Assembly (NCBI RefSeq): GCF_019803445.1
Contig: NZ_CP081844.1
Location: 384,501 to 448,500 of the forward strand
DNA length: 64,000 nucleotides
Direction: 5' to 3'
From: Caenibius sp. WL
GTDB lineage: Bacteria > Pseudomonadota > Alphaproteobacteria > Sphingomonadales > Sphingomonadaceae
The position numbers were made by a program, and so were the translations under genes. The notes beneath the pieces are model-generated. The model did no database searches. It had not been told where the DNA came from and saw nothing but the letters and a program-made list of their open reading frames with translations. This document shows positions 8,009 to 18,485 of this stretch, piece after piece. How positions within the stretch are numbered: the first letter of the stretch is position 1; each line of letters opens with the position of its first letter.

Positions 8009-10906
8009 ATGAGCGAACAGCGCGACTATCGAGACACCGTCTTCCTGCCGAAGACCGATTTCCCCATGAAAGCCGGCCTGCCCCAGAAGGAGCCGGGCAT
8101 TCTGGCGCGCTGGGAAGCGGACGGCATGTACCAGCGCCTGCGCGAAGCGCGCGCGGGGCGGGAACAGTTCATTCTCCACGATGGTCCGCCTTACGCCAAC
8201 GGCGACATGCACATCGGCCACGCGCTGAACCATATTCTGAAAGACATGGTGGTGCGCACGCAGACTCTGCTCGGCAAGGATGCGCCCTATGTCCCCGGCT
8301 GGGACTGCCACGGCCTGCCCATCGAATGGAAAGTCGAGGAACAGTACCGCAAGAAGAAAAAGAACAAGGACGAGGTCCCGGCGAAGGAATTCCGCGCCGA
8401 ATGCCGCGCCTATGCCCAGCAGTGGGTGGACACGCAGCGCGAGCAACTCAAGCGCCTCGGCGTGTGCGGCAACTGGGACAAGCCCTATCTGACCATGGAT
8501 TTCGCGGCGGAGGCGACAATCGTTGCCGAACTGCTGAAATTCGCGGAAAGCGGCCAGCTCTATCGCGGCGCCAAGCCGGTGATGTGGAGCCCGGTGGAAA
8601 AGACCGCGCTGGCCGAAGCCGAAGTGGAATACGAGGATATCACCTCGACCCAGGTCGATGTGGCGTTCGAGATCGTCGAAAGCCCGATCCCCGAACTGGT
8701 CGGCGCGCACGCGGTGATCTGGACCACCACGCCATGGACGATCCCGGTCAACCAGGCGCTCGCCTATGGTCCCGAAGTGGAATACCACCATTACCGGGCG
8801 CATGACGGGCGGCGTTTCCTCATCGCGGTCGATCTGCTCGAAGCCTTCTTCGCGCGCACCGGCCTCGGCCCGGTGGCGGAGGACATCGAAGGCGATGTCG
8901 TGCTCAGCGAATACGCGCTCGGCACGTATCGCGGCGCGGACCTTGCCGGAACCGTCGCACGCCACCCGATGCACCATCTGGGCGGCTTCTTCGCCGAACC
9001 GCGTCCGCTGCTCGCCGGCGATTTCGTCACCACCGACAGCGGCACCGGCCTCGTCCACATGGCGCCCGATCATGGCGAGGATGACTTCGACCTGTGCAAG
9101 GCGCGCGGCATCGGCCCCAAATTCGTGGTGGAGGCCGATGGCCGCTATCGCGAAGACTGGCTGTGGCTGCCGCGCACGGACGAACGCTCCGCCTCGGTCA
9201 TCCATCCCAAATTCAACGCGCCGGAAGGCCCGGTTTGCGAAGATCTGCGCGCGGCGGGCGCGCTGCTGGCGGCCAGCGCCGATTACCAGCATTCCTATCC
9301 GCATTCGTGGCGCTCCAAGGCCAAGGTGATCTATCGCTGCACCCCGCAGTGGTTCGTGCCGATGGACAAACCGATCGACCGCGACACGCCGCGCTGCGCC
9401 GCCGAGGCGGAAATCCGCGCCGCGCAGGGCGATGGCGAAACCCTGCGCCAGACGGCGCTGCGCGCGATTGCCGAAACCCGCTTCGTGCCGGACAAGGGCC
9501 GCAACCGCATCGGCTCCATGGTCGAAAGCCGCCCGGACTGGGTGCTTTCGCGCCAGCGCGCCTGGGGTGTGCCGATCACGCTGTTCGTCAGCCGGGCAAC
9601 CGGTCAGTATCTGCGCGATCCGGAAGTCAACGCCCGGATCATCGCCGCGATCCGCGAAGGCGGCGTGGATGCATGGGATGAAGAAAACGCGCAGGCCCTG
9701 CTGGGCGAACGATACGATCTGGCCGACTTCGAGCGTGTGACCGACATTCTCGACGTGTGGTTCGATTCCGGTTCCACCCATGCTTTCGTGCTGGAAAGCG
9801 GGCGCTGGCCTGAACTGACCCGCCCGGCAGGCTACACCGGCCCGCCCGCCGATCTTTATCTCGAAGGCAGCGACCAGCATCGCGGCTGGTTCCAGTCGAG
9901 CCTGCTGGAAAGCTGCGCCACGCGCGGCCGCGCGCCTTACAAAGCGGTGCTGACTCACGGTTTCACCATGGACGCCAAGGGCATGAAAATGTCCAAGAGC
10001 CTCGGCAACACGATCAGCCCGCTGGATGTGATGCGCGATTACGGCGCGGACATCATCCGCCTGTGGGCGCTGTCGGTGGATTACACCGAAGATCACCGCA
10101 TCGGCCCGGAAATCCTCAAAGGTGTGGCCGACCAGTACCGCAAGCTGCGCAACACGTTCCGCTACATGCTGGGCGCGCTGGCCGATTTCGACGAGGCGGA
10201 ACGTCTGCCCGTGGCCGAAATGCCCGAGCTGGAACGGTATATGCTGGTCCTTCTCGGCCAGTTGGATGCGACTTTGCGGCAGGCGGTCGATGCGTTCGAT
10301 TTCAACACCTATGTCCGCGCGCTGACCGATTTCTGCAACGAAGACCTCTCGGCCTTCTATTTCGATATCCGCAAGGACTGCCTCTATTGCGATGCCCCCG
10401 GCGATCCGCGCCGCCGCGCCTATCGCAGCGCGCTCGACACGCTGTTCCATGCCCTGATCCGCTATGCCGCGCCGGTGCTGGTCTATACGGGCGAGGAAGT
10501 GTGGGGCACCCGCTATCCGGAAGGGGGCAGCGTCCACCTGCTCGAATGGCCCGCGGTGCCCATGACCGAAGCGGATCTCGCCAAATGGGCGCAACTGCGT
10601 TCGCTGCGGGAAAAGGTGAACGAAGCGATCGAGCCGCTGCGGCGCGAAAAGGTGATCGGTTCGGGGCTGGAAGCACAAGTGGCCGTGCCCGCCGCCGCCG
10701 TGCCCCCGGGCACCGCCAACGCCGCCCTGGCCGAACTGTTCATCACCTCGACAGTGTCATGCAGCGAAGAAGGGGCGATGGAAGTCACCCCCACAGAGCA
10801 TCATAAGTGCGGCCGTTGCTGGCGCCATCTGCCCGACGTGGCCGAGGACGGCGCCCTGTGCGCCCGTTGCGACGATGCGCTGGTGCAAGCGGAAGCCGCG
10901 CAATGA
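8009..10906 (+). CDS. ileS: Isoleucyl-tRNA synthetase
   Basis: Charges tRNA-Ile. The 965-residue class I synthetase has the HIGH motif at residues 68-71 (GDMHIGH) and KMSKS at 660-664. The editing (CP1) domain lies between them, with WTTTPWT. The C-terminus ends in a zinc-binding module (CGRCW...CARC), the bacterial IleRS form. Its TGA overlaps the ATG of lspA, which implies coupled translation. No T-box or other riboswitch is visible in the 59-base leader. Confidence 0.98.
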   Translation: MSEQRDYRDTVFLPKTDFPMKAGLPQKEPGILARWEADGMYQRLREARAGREQFILHDGPPYANGDMHIGHALNHILKDMVVRTQTLLGKDAPYVPGWDCHGLPIEWKVEEQYRKKKKNKDEVPAKEFRAECRAYAQQWVDTQREQLKRLGVCGNWDKPYLTMDFAAEATIVAELLKFAESGQLYRGAKPVMWSPVEKTALAEAEVEYEDITSTQVDVAFEIVESPIPELVGAHAVIWTTTPWTIPVNQALAYGPEVEYHHYRAHDGRRFLIAVDLLEAFFARTGLGPVAEDIEGDVVLSEYALGTYRGADLAGTVARHPMHHLGGFFAEPRPLLAGDFVTTDSGTGLVHMAPDHGEDDFDLCKARGIGPKFVVEADGRYREDWLWLPRTDERSASVIHPKFNAPEGPVCEDLRAAGALLAASADYQHSYPHSWRSKAKVIYRCTPQWFVPMDKPIDRDTPRCAAEAEIRAAQGDGETLRQTALRAIAETRFVPDKGRNRIGSMVESRPDWVLSRQRAWGVPITLFVSRATGQYLRDPEVNARIIAAIREGGVDAWDEENAQALLGERYDLADFERVTDILDVWFDSGSTHAFVLESGRWPELTRPAGYTGPPADLYLEGSDQHRGWFQSSLLESCATRGRAPYKAVLTHGFTMDAKGMKMSKSLGNTISPLDVMRDYGADIIRLWALSVDYTEDHRIGPEILKGVADQYRKLRNTFRYMLGALADFDEAERLPVAEMPELERYMLVLLGQLDATLRQAVDAFDFNTYVRALTDFCNEDLSAFYFDIRKDCLYCDAPGDPRRRAYRSALDTLFHALIRYAAPVLVYTGEEVWGTRYPEGGSVHLLEWPAVPMTEADLAKWAQLRSLREKVNEAIEPLRREKVIGSGLEAQVAVPAAAVPPGTANAALAELFITSTVSCSEEGAMEVTPTEHHKCGRCWRHLPDVAEDGALCARCDDALVQAEAAQ

Positions 10907-11436
10907 GCTGGCTGACTCGCAATCGCGCGATCGGGCTGATGCTGGCCGGGCTGATTTTCCTGCTCGACCAGTTCATCAAATCGCTGATGGTCGGCCCGCT
11001 GCAACTGCGCGACCGCGAAGTGATCGACCTCCTGCCGTTTTTCGATCTCCGCTGGACGCAGAATTTCGGCGTGTCTTTGGGCATGTTCACCGCCAATTCG
11101 GTGGAAATGCGCTGGGCGCTGGTGGCCGTCACCGGGCTCATCGCGCTGGCCGTGTTCATCTGGATGCTGCGCGAAAAGAAACTATGGGATATCATTGCCC
11201 TGGCACTGATTCTCGGTGGAGCGCTGGGCAACATCCGCGACCGGTTCCTGCTCGGCTATGTCATCGACTATGCCGACTTCCATATCGGCGACATCCGCCC
11301 GTTCATGATTTTCAACCTTGCCGACGCCGCGATCACCTTCGGCGTGGTAATTATCCTTGCCCGATCCTTTTTCCTGCGCGAAAAGCCCAGTGAAACGGAA
11401 ACTGACGATCAGGGCAAAAGCCCTGCGGAGACCTGA
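10903..11436 (+). CDS. lspA: Lipoprotein signal peptidase (SPase II)
   Basis: Inner-membrane aspartyl protease that cleaves prolipoprotein signal peptides after lipid attachment. The 177-residue protein has four predicted membrane helices. Family motifs are NFGVSLGMF, GNIRDRFLLGYVIDY and FNLADAAITFG, the last two supplying the catalytic aspartates. The ATG at 10903 overlaps the ileS stop. The next gene encodes a lipoprotein that would be one of its substrates, as would several other lipoproteins in this window. Confidence 0.96.
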   Translation: MSWLTRNRAIGLMLAGLIFLLDQFIKSLMVGPLQLRDREVIDLLPFFDLRWTQNFGVSLGMFTANSVEMRWALVAVTGLIALAVFIWMLREKKLWDIIALALILGGALGNIRDRFLLGYVIDYADFHIGDIRPFMIFNLADAAITFGVVIILARSFFLREKPSETETDDQGKSPAET

Positions 11437-11440
11437 CACC

Positions 11441-11851
11441 ATGCGCAAGATCCACGCCCTTCTCCTCCTCGCTGCCGGTTCGGCGGCGCTGTCGGCTTGC
11501 GGCGGCGGCGGTATCTTCAACCGCGATCGGCCCGATGAAATGGCCGTGCAACGGCAAGCCCCGCTGGTTGTTCCGCCCGATTTCGAGATGGCTCCGCCGC
11601 AACCCGGCGCGCCGCGGCCGGCCGAAGGCAACGCCAGCCAGAAGGCTCTCGAAACGCTGTTCGGCGGCCCTGCCCCGCGCAGCGATCTCGAAACCAGCGC
11701 GCTGGATCGGGCGGGCGGTGCCACCCCCGGCATCCGCTCCACCGTGGGCGATGAAAACACCAATTCGGTCGCCAAAGGCACGGTGACGCGCGATATCCTC
11801 GCCGCGCCGCAGGGCGATGGCCAATCGGCCCGCGCGGTGATCCCCGGCTGA
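11441..11851 (+). CDS. DUF3035 lipoprotein (BamF-type)
   Basis: 136-residue lipoprotein with a type II signal peptide: lipobox LSAC, acylated Cys20. The mature part is proline/alanine-rich and low in predicted structure, with APLVVPPDFEMAPPQPG near the start. That pattern and the position directly behind lspA match the DUF3035 family. Members in Caulobacter have been described as BamF, an accessory lipoprotein of the outer-membrane BAM complex. The family call rests on motif and context recognition; the BAM role here is inferred. It ends the ileS-lspA unit at a strong terminator. Confidence 0.75.
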   Translation: MRKIHALLLLAAGSAALSACGGGGIFNRDRPDEMAVQRQAPLVVPPDFEMAPPQPGAPRPAEGNASQKALETLFGGPAPRSDLETSALDRAGGATPGIRSTVGDENTNSVAKGTVTRDILAAPQGDGQSARAVIPG

Positions 11852-11878
11852 CGGCTGGCGGAAACGCCACCCGATACG

Positions 11879-11907
11879 CAAAGGCCCGCCAATGGCGGGC
11901 CTTTTTC
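11879..11907. terminator. Intrinsic terminator, probably bidirectional
   Basis: A 10-bp perfect stem AAGGCCCGCC/GGCGGGCCTT around loop AAT is followed by a T-run on the forward side and preceded by A residues on the other. It lies between the converging DUF3035 gene and CNNM/CorC gene and can serve both. Confidence 0.85.
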
Positions 11908-11928
11908 GTTGTCCGGGCAGAGAGCGGA

Positions 11929-13251
11929 CTAGCTCTCGTCAGCTTCTCCGGTTGGCGGGGCAATGCGCTGCACCAGCAGCTTGTCGATCCGGCGCCCGTC
12001 CATGTCGACCACTTCGAAACGCCAGCCTTCCTCCTCGAACGTTTCGCCTTCCTGCGGCAACTGCTTGAGCACCGACAGAACATAGCCCGCCGCCGTCGCA
12101 TATTCGCGGTCTTCCGGCAGCGCGATTTCGAGCGCGGTGGCCATCAGGTCGGCGGGCATCGCCCCCGACACCAACAGCGAACCGTCCGCGCGCGTTACCA
12201 GCAGGGGTTCATCCCCTTCGTCCTGATGGCCGACAAACTGGCCGACGATCGCGGTCAGCAGGTCGTTGGGGGTCACGATCCCTTCGAGATGGCCGTATTC
12301 GTCATGGACCATCGCCATCGCGATATCGGCCTGCTGGAGAATGCGTAGCGCGTCCATCGCATCGAGCTGGTCGGGAATGATCGCCGCCTTGCGGGCCAGA
12401 TCGGCCAACGCAACCGGCTTGCCCGCCAGTTGCAGCGCGAGAATCTCGCGCACTTTGACCACGCCGAGAATCCGGTCGGGCGACCCATCGGCCACCGGAA
12501 TCAGCGAATGGGGGGTTTCCTCGATCAGTTCGGCCAGTTCGTCCGCATCGGCCGTCTGCTCGATCCAGTCGATTTCGGTGCGCGGGGTCATCACTTCGCG
12601 CACCGGGCGATTGGCCAGCCGCATGACCCCGGCCATGATCGCCCGCTCATCCTCCTCGATCGCGCCCGAACGGGTCGCTTCGGCAAAGATCATCTGCAGT
12701 TCTTCCGCCGTCAGCCCCGATTCGCCCGCATGGCGGATACCCAGCAAACGCAGCAGAGTGGCGGAAGAACGGTCCAGCAGCCACACGAACGGGGCGGCGA
12801 TTCGCGACAGCATGACCATCGGCAGCGCCATGACCAGCGCGATCCGTTCCGCACCGCGCAGGGCGATCTGCTTGGGAACCAGTTCCCCGACCACGAGGCT
12901 GAGATAGGTCGTCAACACGATAACCAGCGCGAAACCCACTTCGCCGGCGATGCGCGCGGGCAGGCCCAGAGCCACGAGCCGTTCGCCCGTCGGGCCGCCG
13001 AGGCTGGCCCCCGAATAGGCGCCGGCGATGATCCCCACCAGCGTAATGCCGATCTGCACGGTCGAAAGGAATTTTCCCGGATCGGCTTCGAGCGCAAGCG
13101 CGGCCTTAGCCGCCTTGCTGCCCTTGTCCGCCTCCATCTGGAGACGCGCCGGGCGCGCGGAAACGATAGCCAGTTCCGACATCGCGAAGATGCCGTTGAT
13201 GAAGATGAGCCCCGCAATGACGAGCACATCGATCCAAGGAAACGGTGTCAC
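11929..13251 (-). CDS. Hemolysin-family/CNNM-CorC-type membrane protein
   Basis: 440-residue protein with the HlyC/CorC architecture. An N-terminal CNNM (DUF21) region of about four membrane segments contains FAMSELAIVSAR and VVGELVPKQIAL. A CBS pair follows at about residues 200-330 (VREVMTPRTEID, MVHDEYGHLEGIVTPNDLL). A C-terminal CorC_HlyC domain ends the protein. Family members are linked to magnesium or other divalent-cation efflux; the older name hemolysin is historical. GTG at 13251 was chosen because the hydrophobic N-terminus begins there; a TTG at 13281 is possible, and neither has a strong ribosome-binding site. Confidence 0.9.
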   Translation of the reverse strand: MTPFPWIDVLVIAGLIFINGIFAMSELAIVSARPARLQMEADKGSKAAKAALALEADPGKFLSTVQIGITLVGIIAGAYSGASLGGPTGERLVALGLPARIAGEVGFALVIVLTTYLSLVVGELVPKQIALRGAERIALVMALPMVMLSRIAAPFVWLLDRSSATLLRLLGIRHAGESGLTAEELQMIFAEATRSGAIEEDERAIMAGVMRLANRPVREVMTPRTEIDWIEQTADADELAELIEETPHSLIPVADGSPDRILGVVKVREILALQLAGKPVALADLARKAAIIPDQLDAMDALRILQQADIAMAMVHDEYGHLEGIVTPNDLLTAIVGQFVGHQDEGDEPLLVTRADGSLLVSGAMPADLMATALEIALPEDREYATAAGYVLSVLKQLPQEGETFEEEGWRFEVVDMDGRRIDKLLVQRIAPPTGEADES

Positions 13252-13463
13252 GCGCGAGGCGCTAGCAGAAACCGGGCGCAAGGCGAAGCGTTTACAGGCC
13301 GCGCGCGCAATATCCCGTCCGGGAACAGACAGATGCCGTATTGCGTTTCACCGGAAGTCCGGTCAATTTCCCGTTCATCCAGTACGCGAGATTTATGACC
13401 GGCGACCGAGGCCTTGTCAGAGGGGCAAGCCTTGAGCGTACCGATAAGAGGATTGGAGAACCC

Positions 13464-14156
13464 ATGAAAAAATCCCGTTTGTTCGTTTCGAGCCTTGCCG
13501 CGATGTCTCTCGTCACCGTTACCGCCTGTGTCACCGACCCCAACACCGGTGAACGCAAGGTTTCGCGTACCGCCATCGGCGGCGTCGGTGGGGCCGGTCT
13601 CGGTTATCTTCTGGGCAGCATCATCGGTGGCAAGACCGCCCGTATCGTCGGCGCCGGGATCGGCGGCGTCGCTGGCGGTGCTGTCGGCTACAAGATGGAT
13701 CAGCAGATCCGGGAATTGAAGGAAAAGACCGCCGGTTCGGGCATCGATGTGTCGGAAACCGACAACGGCAACGCCATTCTGGTGAATCTGCCCGATGGCG
13801 TCACTTTCGCGGTCGACAGCTCCACGATCAGCCCGTCCTTCCAGACGACGCTGAACCAGATCGCGGAAAGCATGAAGACTTATCCCGACAGCCTGATCGA
13901 CGTGTATGGCCACACCGATTCCACCGGTTCGGATTCGTACAACCAGGCCCTGTCCGAACGGCGCGCCCAATCGGTGGCCAATTACCTCGGCATGCGCGGC
14001 GTTTCGGCGGCCCGCATCCGCTCCCAGGGCTTTGGGGAACAATATCCGGTCGCCACCAACGACACGGCGGAAGGCCGCGCGCTCAACCGCCGTGTGGAAA
14101 TCAAAATCACCCCGATCAGCAAGGAAGATGTCGACGCGGCCCGCCGCGGTTACTGA
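13464..14156 (+). CDS. OmpA-family lipoprotein with glycine-zipper segment
   Basis: 230-residue outer-membrane lipoprotein. The signal peptide ends in lipobox VTAC with Cys22. Two glycine-rich stretches follow (GGVGGAGLGYLLGS and GAGIGGVAGGAVG, about residues 38-75) and form a glycine zipper that may insert in or cross a membrane. The C-terminal OmpA peptidoglycan-binding domain (about 115-225) has VYGHTDSTGS and NRRVEIKI. A ribosome-binding site GGATTGGAG precedes the ATG. It likely anchors the outer membrane to the wall. It is transcribed alone and ends in a clear terminator. Confidence 0.92.
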   Translation: MKKSRLFVSSLAAMSLVTVTACVTDPNTGERKVSRTAIGGVGGAGLGYLLGSIIGGKTARIVGAGIGGVAGGAVGYKMDQQIRELKEKTAGSGIDVSETDNGNAILVNLPDGVTFAVDSSTISPSFQTTLNQIAESMKTYPDSLIDVYGHTDSTGSDSYNQALSERRAQSVANYLGMRGVSAARIRSQGFGEQYPVATNDTAEGRALNRRVEIKITPISKEDVDAARRGY

Positions 14157-14191
14157 TCGCCTTGTTCGCCAATGCCCCTTGTGGGGGGCGG

Positions 14192-14225
14192 AAAGGGGCT
14201 GGCCCACGGGGCCGGCCCCTTTTTC
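14192..14225 (+). terminator. Intrinsic terminator after the OmpA-family lipoprotein
   Basis: A long GC stem, AAAGGGGC-T-GGCCC with GGGCC-G-GCCCCTTT (one wobble pair) around loop ACG, runs into a T-tract. It lies 35 bases beyond the stop codon. Confidence 0.85.
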
Positions 14226-14246
14226 GCGGGCGCAACGGCTTTCCCG

Positions 14247-15035
14247 TCAGGTGTCCGGGAAAGCAAGTTGAGCAGCTCTGTCCGCCAGCCGCGCCACCGC
14301 CGCGCCATGAATCGCCGGGGCGCTGACCAGCAGGCCGAATGCGCGCGGATCGCGCTTGTTGAATGCGAGCGTCTGGCCGAAAGCGTCGCTCACCGTCGCC
14401 CCCGCTTCGCGCGCGATCAGCGTGGCGGCGGCGATATCCCATTCGAAGCCCCAGCGCAGTGTCGCCACCAGATCGGCCTCGTCCGCACCGACCATGGCGA
14501 TGCGCAGAGCGATCGAATTGGGTTTGTCCACCATCACCAGATCGCGGTCCTGCGGCGGCAGCGAATCGGCGGGCACGCGCGCGCCGTGGAAATTCGTGCG
14601 TTGGCTGGCGGTGAGCCGTGCCCCGTTGCGCCATGCGCCCTGCCCCGCGATCGCGGCCCATTCCTCCCCCCGCGCCGGGGCGTAAAGCAGGCCGATCAAC
14701 GGCCGCCCGCCGCTGACCAGAGCGACGGAAACGCTCCAGCCGCTGCGTCCGCGTAAAAAATCGCGCGTCCCGTCGATGGGATCGACCAGCCAGCACAGAT
14801 CCTGTTGCAGCCGGGCGGGATGATCCCGGGTCTCTTCCGACAGCCAGCCCGCCGCAGGCAGCAGCGCGGTCAGTTCACGTTTCAGATACCGGTCAACCGC
14901 GATATCCGCCGCGCTGACAGGGTCTCCGGGGCTCTTTTCCCAGCGTTCCACCTCATGCCCCGCGCCCGGCCAACTGGCCATTGCGATGCCTGCGGCATGA
15001 CGAACGATTTCTTCCAGGCGGGCTTGATTGATCAT
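14247..15035 (-). CDS. Inositol monophosphatase-family (CysQ/SuhB-like) phosphatase
   Basis: 262-residue magnesium-dependent phosphatase. The metal-binding signature is [14 protein letters not shown], with EET (SEETRD) upstream and [18 protein letters not shown] as the second family signature. The superfamily hydrolyses 3'-phosphoadenosine phosphate, inositol phosphates or histidinol phosphate. The sequence around WLSEETRD looks closest to CysQ-type 3'(2'),5'-bisphosphate nucleotidases, but that is a judgement by eye. It is read opposite to sucC, whose start is 118 bases away. Confidence 0.85.
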   Translation of the reverse strand: MINQARLEEIVRHAAGIAMASWPGAGHEVERWEKSPGDPVSAADIAVDRYLKRELTALLPAAGWLSEETRDHPARLQQDLCWLVDPIDGTRDFLRGRSGWSVSVALVSGGRPLIGLLYAPARGEEWAAIAGQGAWRNGARLTASQRTNFHGARVPADSLPPQDRDLVMVDKPNSIALRIAMVGADEADLVATLRWGFEWDIAAATLIAREAGATVSDAFGQTLAFNKRDPRAFGLLVSAPAIHGAAVARLADRAAQLAFPDT

Positions 15036-15152
15036 GTGCGAACGTGTTTTGCAGCTTTGCGCTGTGCCGCAGCACTTTTCAAGCGCGCCATGATGTGCAA
15101 AGGCGCGCCGCAAACCCCATCTGCAACCCGAATCCACCGGAAAGCGATCGAC

Positions 15153-16352
<1,200 letters not shown>

Positions 16353-16390
16353 GCGCAGTCTGCACCCCAACCCCGGGGATAGAACCGAAC

Positions 16391-16433
16391 GCCCTTCGCG
16401 GCCCGTGCACAGGCATGGCGCGCCGCGAAGGGC
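16391..16433. repeat. 12-bp perfect inverted repeat between sucC and etfB
   Basis: GCCCTTCGCGGC (16391-16402) and its exact complement (16422-16433) flank a 19-base loop. No T-tract follows directly. It may act with the next hairpin as part of the sucC transcript end. Confidence 0.6.
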
Positions 16434-16441
16434 GAGGGGTT

Positions 16442-16475
16442 GACCAGACGCCGCTCTGGTCGCAATTCCTTTTTC
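16442..16475 (+). terminator. Candidate terminator after sucC
   Basis: A perfect 7-bp stem GACCAGA/TCTGGTC around CGCCGC is followed seven bases later by CTTTTT. The gap before the T-run makes it weaker than a textbook terminator. Confidence 0.5.
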
Positions 16476-16554
16476 AGCAGGTTCATATTCACAAGGTCGG
16501 CCCCGCGCAAAAGGGGATGGAGCCAGCCGGCCCACGCTAGAAGGACAAGAGCCC

Positions 16555-17301
16555 ATGAAGATTCTGGTGCCCGTGAAGCGGGTGATTGACTACAACGTGA
16601 AGCCCCGCGTGAAAGCGGACGGCACGGGCGTGGACCTCGCCAACGTCAAGATGAGCATGAACCCGTTCGACGAAATCGCTGTCGAAGAAGCGATTCGCCT
16701 GAAGGAAAAGGGTGTGGCGACGGAAATCGTCGCCGTTTCGGTCGGCCCGGCGAAAGCCCAGGAAACGCTGCGCACCGCGCTCGCCATGGGTGCAGACCGC
16801 GCGATCCTCGTCCAGACCGATGACGAAGTCGAACCGCTGGCCGTGGCCAAGATCCTCAAGGCCATTGCCGACGAGGAACAGCCGGGTCTCGTGATCCTCG
16901 GCAAGCAGGCGATCGACGACGATTCCAACCAGACCGGCCAGATGCTCGCCGCGCTGCTTGGCCGCCCGCAGGGCACGTTTGCCTCGGAAGTGACCGTGGA
17001 AGGCGATTCGGTCGTCGTGAAGCGCGAAGTCGACGGCGGTCTCGAAACCGTGAAGCTGGCCCTGCCCGCCATCGTCACCACCGACCTGCGCCTCAACGAA
17101 CCGCGCTATGCCTCGCTGCCCAACATCATGAAGGCAAAGTCCAAGCCGCTGGCGACCAAGGCCCCGGCCGATTACGGTGTCGACACCGCACCGCGCCTCA
17201 AGACGCTCAAGGTCAACGAACCGCCCGTGCGCCAGGCCGGCGTGAAAGTGGCCGACGTCGATACGCTCGTCGCCAAGATCAAGGAGCTGGGGATCGCCTG
17301 A
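16555..17301 (+). CDS. etfB: Electron transfer flavoprotein beta subunit
   Basis: 248-residue ETF beta subunit, which with EtfA carries electrons from acyl-CoA and other dehydrogenases to ETF-ubiquinone oxidoreductase. The start [19 protein letters not shown] and the segments [11 protein letters not shown] and [17 protein letters not shown] are typical group I EtfB; the last contributes to the AMP site. [17 protein letters not shown] precedes it. AGAAGGACA gives a ribosome-binding site. etfA follows after 37 bases. Confidence 0.97.
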   Translation: MKILVPVKRVIDYNVKPRVKADGTGVDLANVKMSMNPFDEIAVEEAIRLKEKGVATEIVAVSVGPAKAQETLRTALAMGADRAILVQTDDEVEPLAVAKILKAIADEEQPGLVILGKQAIDDDSNQTGQMLAALLGRPQGTFASEVTVEGDSVVVKREVDGGLETVKLALPAIVTTDLRLNEPRYASLPNIMKAKSKPLATKAPADYGVDTAPRLKTLKVNEPPVRQAGVKVADVDTLVAKIKELGIA

Positions 17302-17338
17302 TCCCCGCCTGTCGCAACGGAATTTCAAGGAAAAGCCC

Positions 17339-18268
17339 ATGAAAACGCTTGTTTGGGTCGAACACGACAACGCCTCGGTCAAGGATGCGACGCTCGCCAC
17401 CGTGACCGCCGCTTCGCAGCTTGGCGAAGTTCATCTCCTCGTCGCCGGTGAAGGCTGCGCCGCCGTCGCCGATCAGGCCGCCAAGATCGCTGGTGTCGCC
17501 AAGGTCCACCTGGCCGACAACGCCGCTTATGGCCACGCGCTCGCCGAAAACATCGCCCCGCTGATCGCCGATCTGATGGCCAGCCACGATGCCTTCGTGG
17601 CCCCCGCCACCACCACCGGCAAGAACGTCGCCCCGCGCGTCGCCGCACTGCTCGACGTGATGCAGATTTCCGACATCCTCTCGGTCGAAGGCGAAAAGAC
17701 CTTCACCCGTCCGATCTACGCCGGCAACGCCATTGCCACGGTCGAAAGCGCGGATGCCAAGCTGGTGATCACCGTGCGCGGCACCGCGTTCGCCAAGGCT
17801 GCGGCCGAAGGCGGTTCGGCGGCGGTCGAAGCGGTGGCCGGCCCGGGCGATGCCGGCCTGTCCAGCTACGTCGGCTCGGAAATCGCCAAGTCGGAACGTC
17901 CGGAACTGACCAGCGCCAAGATCATCGTTTCCGGTGGCCGCGCGCTGAAGGACAGCGACACGTTCCAGCAGGTCATCTTCCCGCTGGCCGACAAGCTTGG
18001 CGCAGCCGTCGGCGCCTCGCGCGCCGCTGTCGACGCGGGCTATGTGCCCAACGATTACCAGGTCGGCCAGACCGGCAAGATCGTGGCGCCGGAAGTCTAT
18101 ATCGCGGTCGGCATCTCGGGCGCGATCCAGCACCTTGCAGGGATGAAGGATTCGAAGACCATCATCGCCATCAACAAGGACGAGGACGCACCGATCTTCC
18201 AGGTCGCCGACCTCGGCCTCGTTGCGGACCTGTTCACTGCGGTGCCGGATCTGACCAGCAAACTCTGA
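17339..18268 (+). CDS. etfA: Electron transfer flavoprotein alpha subunit
   Basis: 309-residue FAD-binding partner of EtfB. The C-terminal FAD domain shows [31 protein letters not shown] and the [11 protein letters not shown] motif, which contact the FAD. A clear AAGGAAAA ribosome-binding site precedes the ATG. The gene pair ends at an intrinsic terminator. No ETF-ubiquinone oxidoreductase gene lies in the window. Confidence 0.97.
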   Translation: MKTLVWVEHDNASVKDATLATVTAASQLGEVHLLVAGEGCAAVADQAAKIAGVAKVHLADNAAYGHALAENIAPLIADLMASHDAFVAPATTTGKNVAPRVAALLDVMQISDILSVEGEKTFTRPIYAGNAIATVESADAKLVITVRGTAFAKAAAEGGSAAVEAVAGPGDAGLSSYVGSEIAKSERPELTSAKIIVSGGRALKDSDTFQQVIFPLADKLGAAVGASRAAVDAGYVPNDYQVGQTGKIVAPEVYIAVGISGAIQHLAGMKDSKTIIAINKDEDAPIFQVADLGLVADLFTAVPDLTSKL

Positions 18269-18283
18269 TCGGACCGATCCTTC

Positions 18284-18324
18284 CGAAAAACGCCTCCGCA
18301 GCATCCGCTTCGGGGGCGTTTTTT
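18284..18324 (+). terminator. Intrinsic terminator after etfA
   Basis: A stem pairing AAAAACGCC-type sequence with GGCGTTTTT (inner CCG/CGG pairs extend it) ends in a six-base T-run. It lies 16 bases after the etfA stop. Confidence 0.85.
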
Positions 18325-18485
18325 ATGGGTGCCCGTACCGAACGCGAGGCCCCACCCTATTCCGGCAGCAGCGGAGAGGCTGCAACACTTCCCGCTCTTT
18401 CACGCATACGCAAAAGCCCCACTTGCAATCCCTGCGATTTCAGCGTCTTGTGCCAGCACACAACGTTCATTTGGGGAGTGAACGG

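Noticed and set aside
7823-10678. 951-codon reverse frame opposite ileS
   Set aside because: Antisense shadow of ileS; low-complexity composition and no family motifs.
11929-13251. Hemolysin toxin
   Set aside because: The hemolysin name is historical; the CNNM-CBS-CorC architecture indicates a cation-handling membrane protein.
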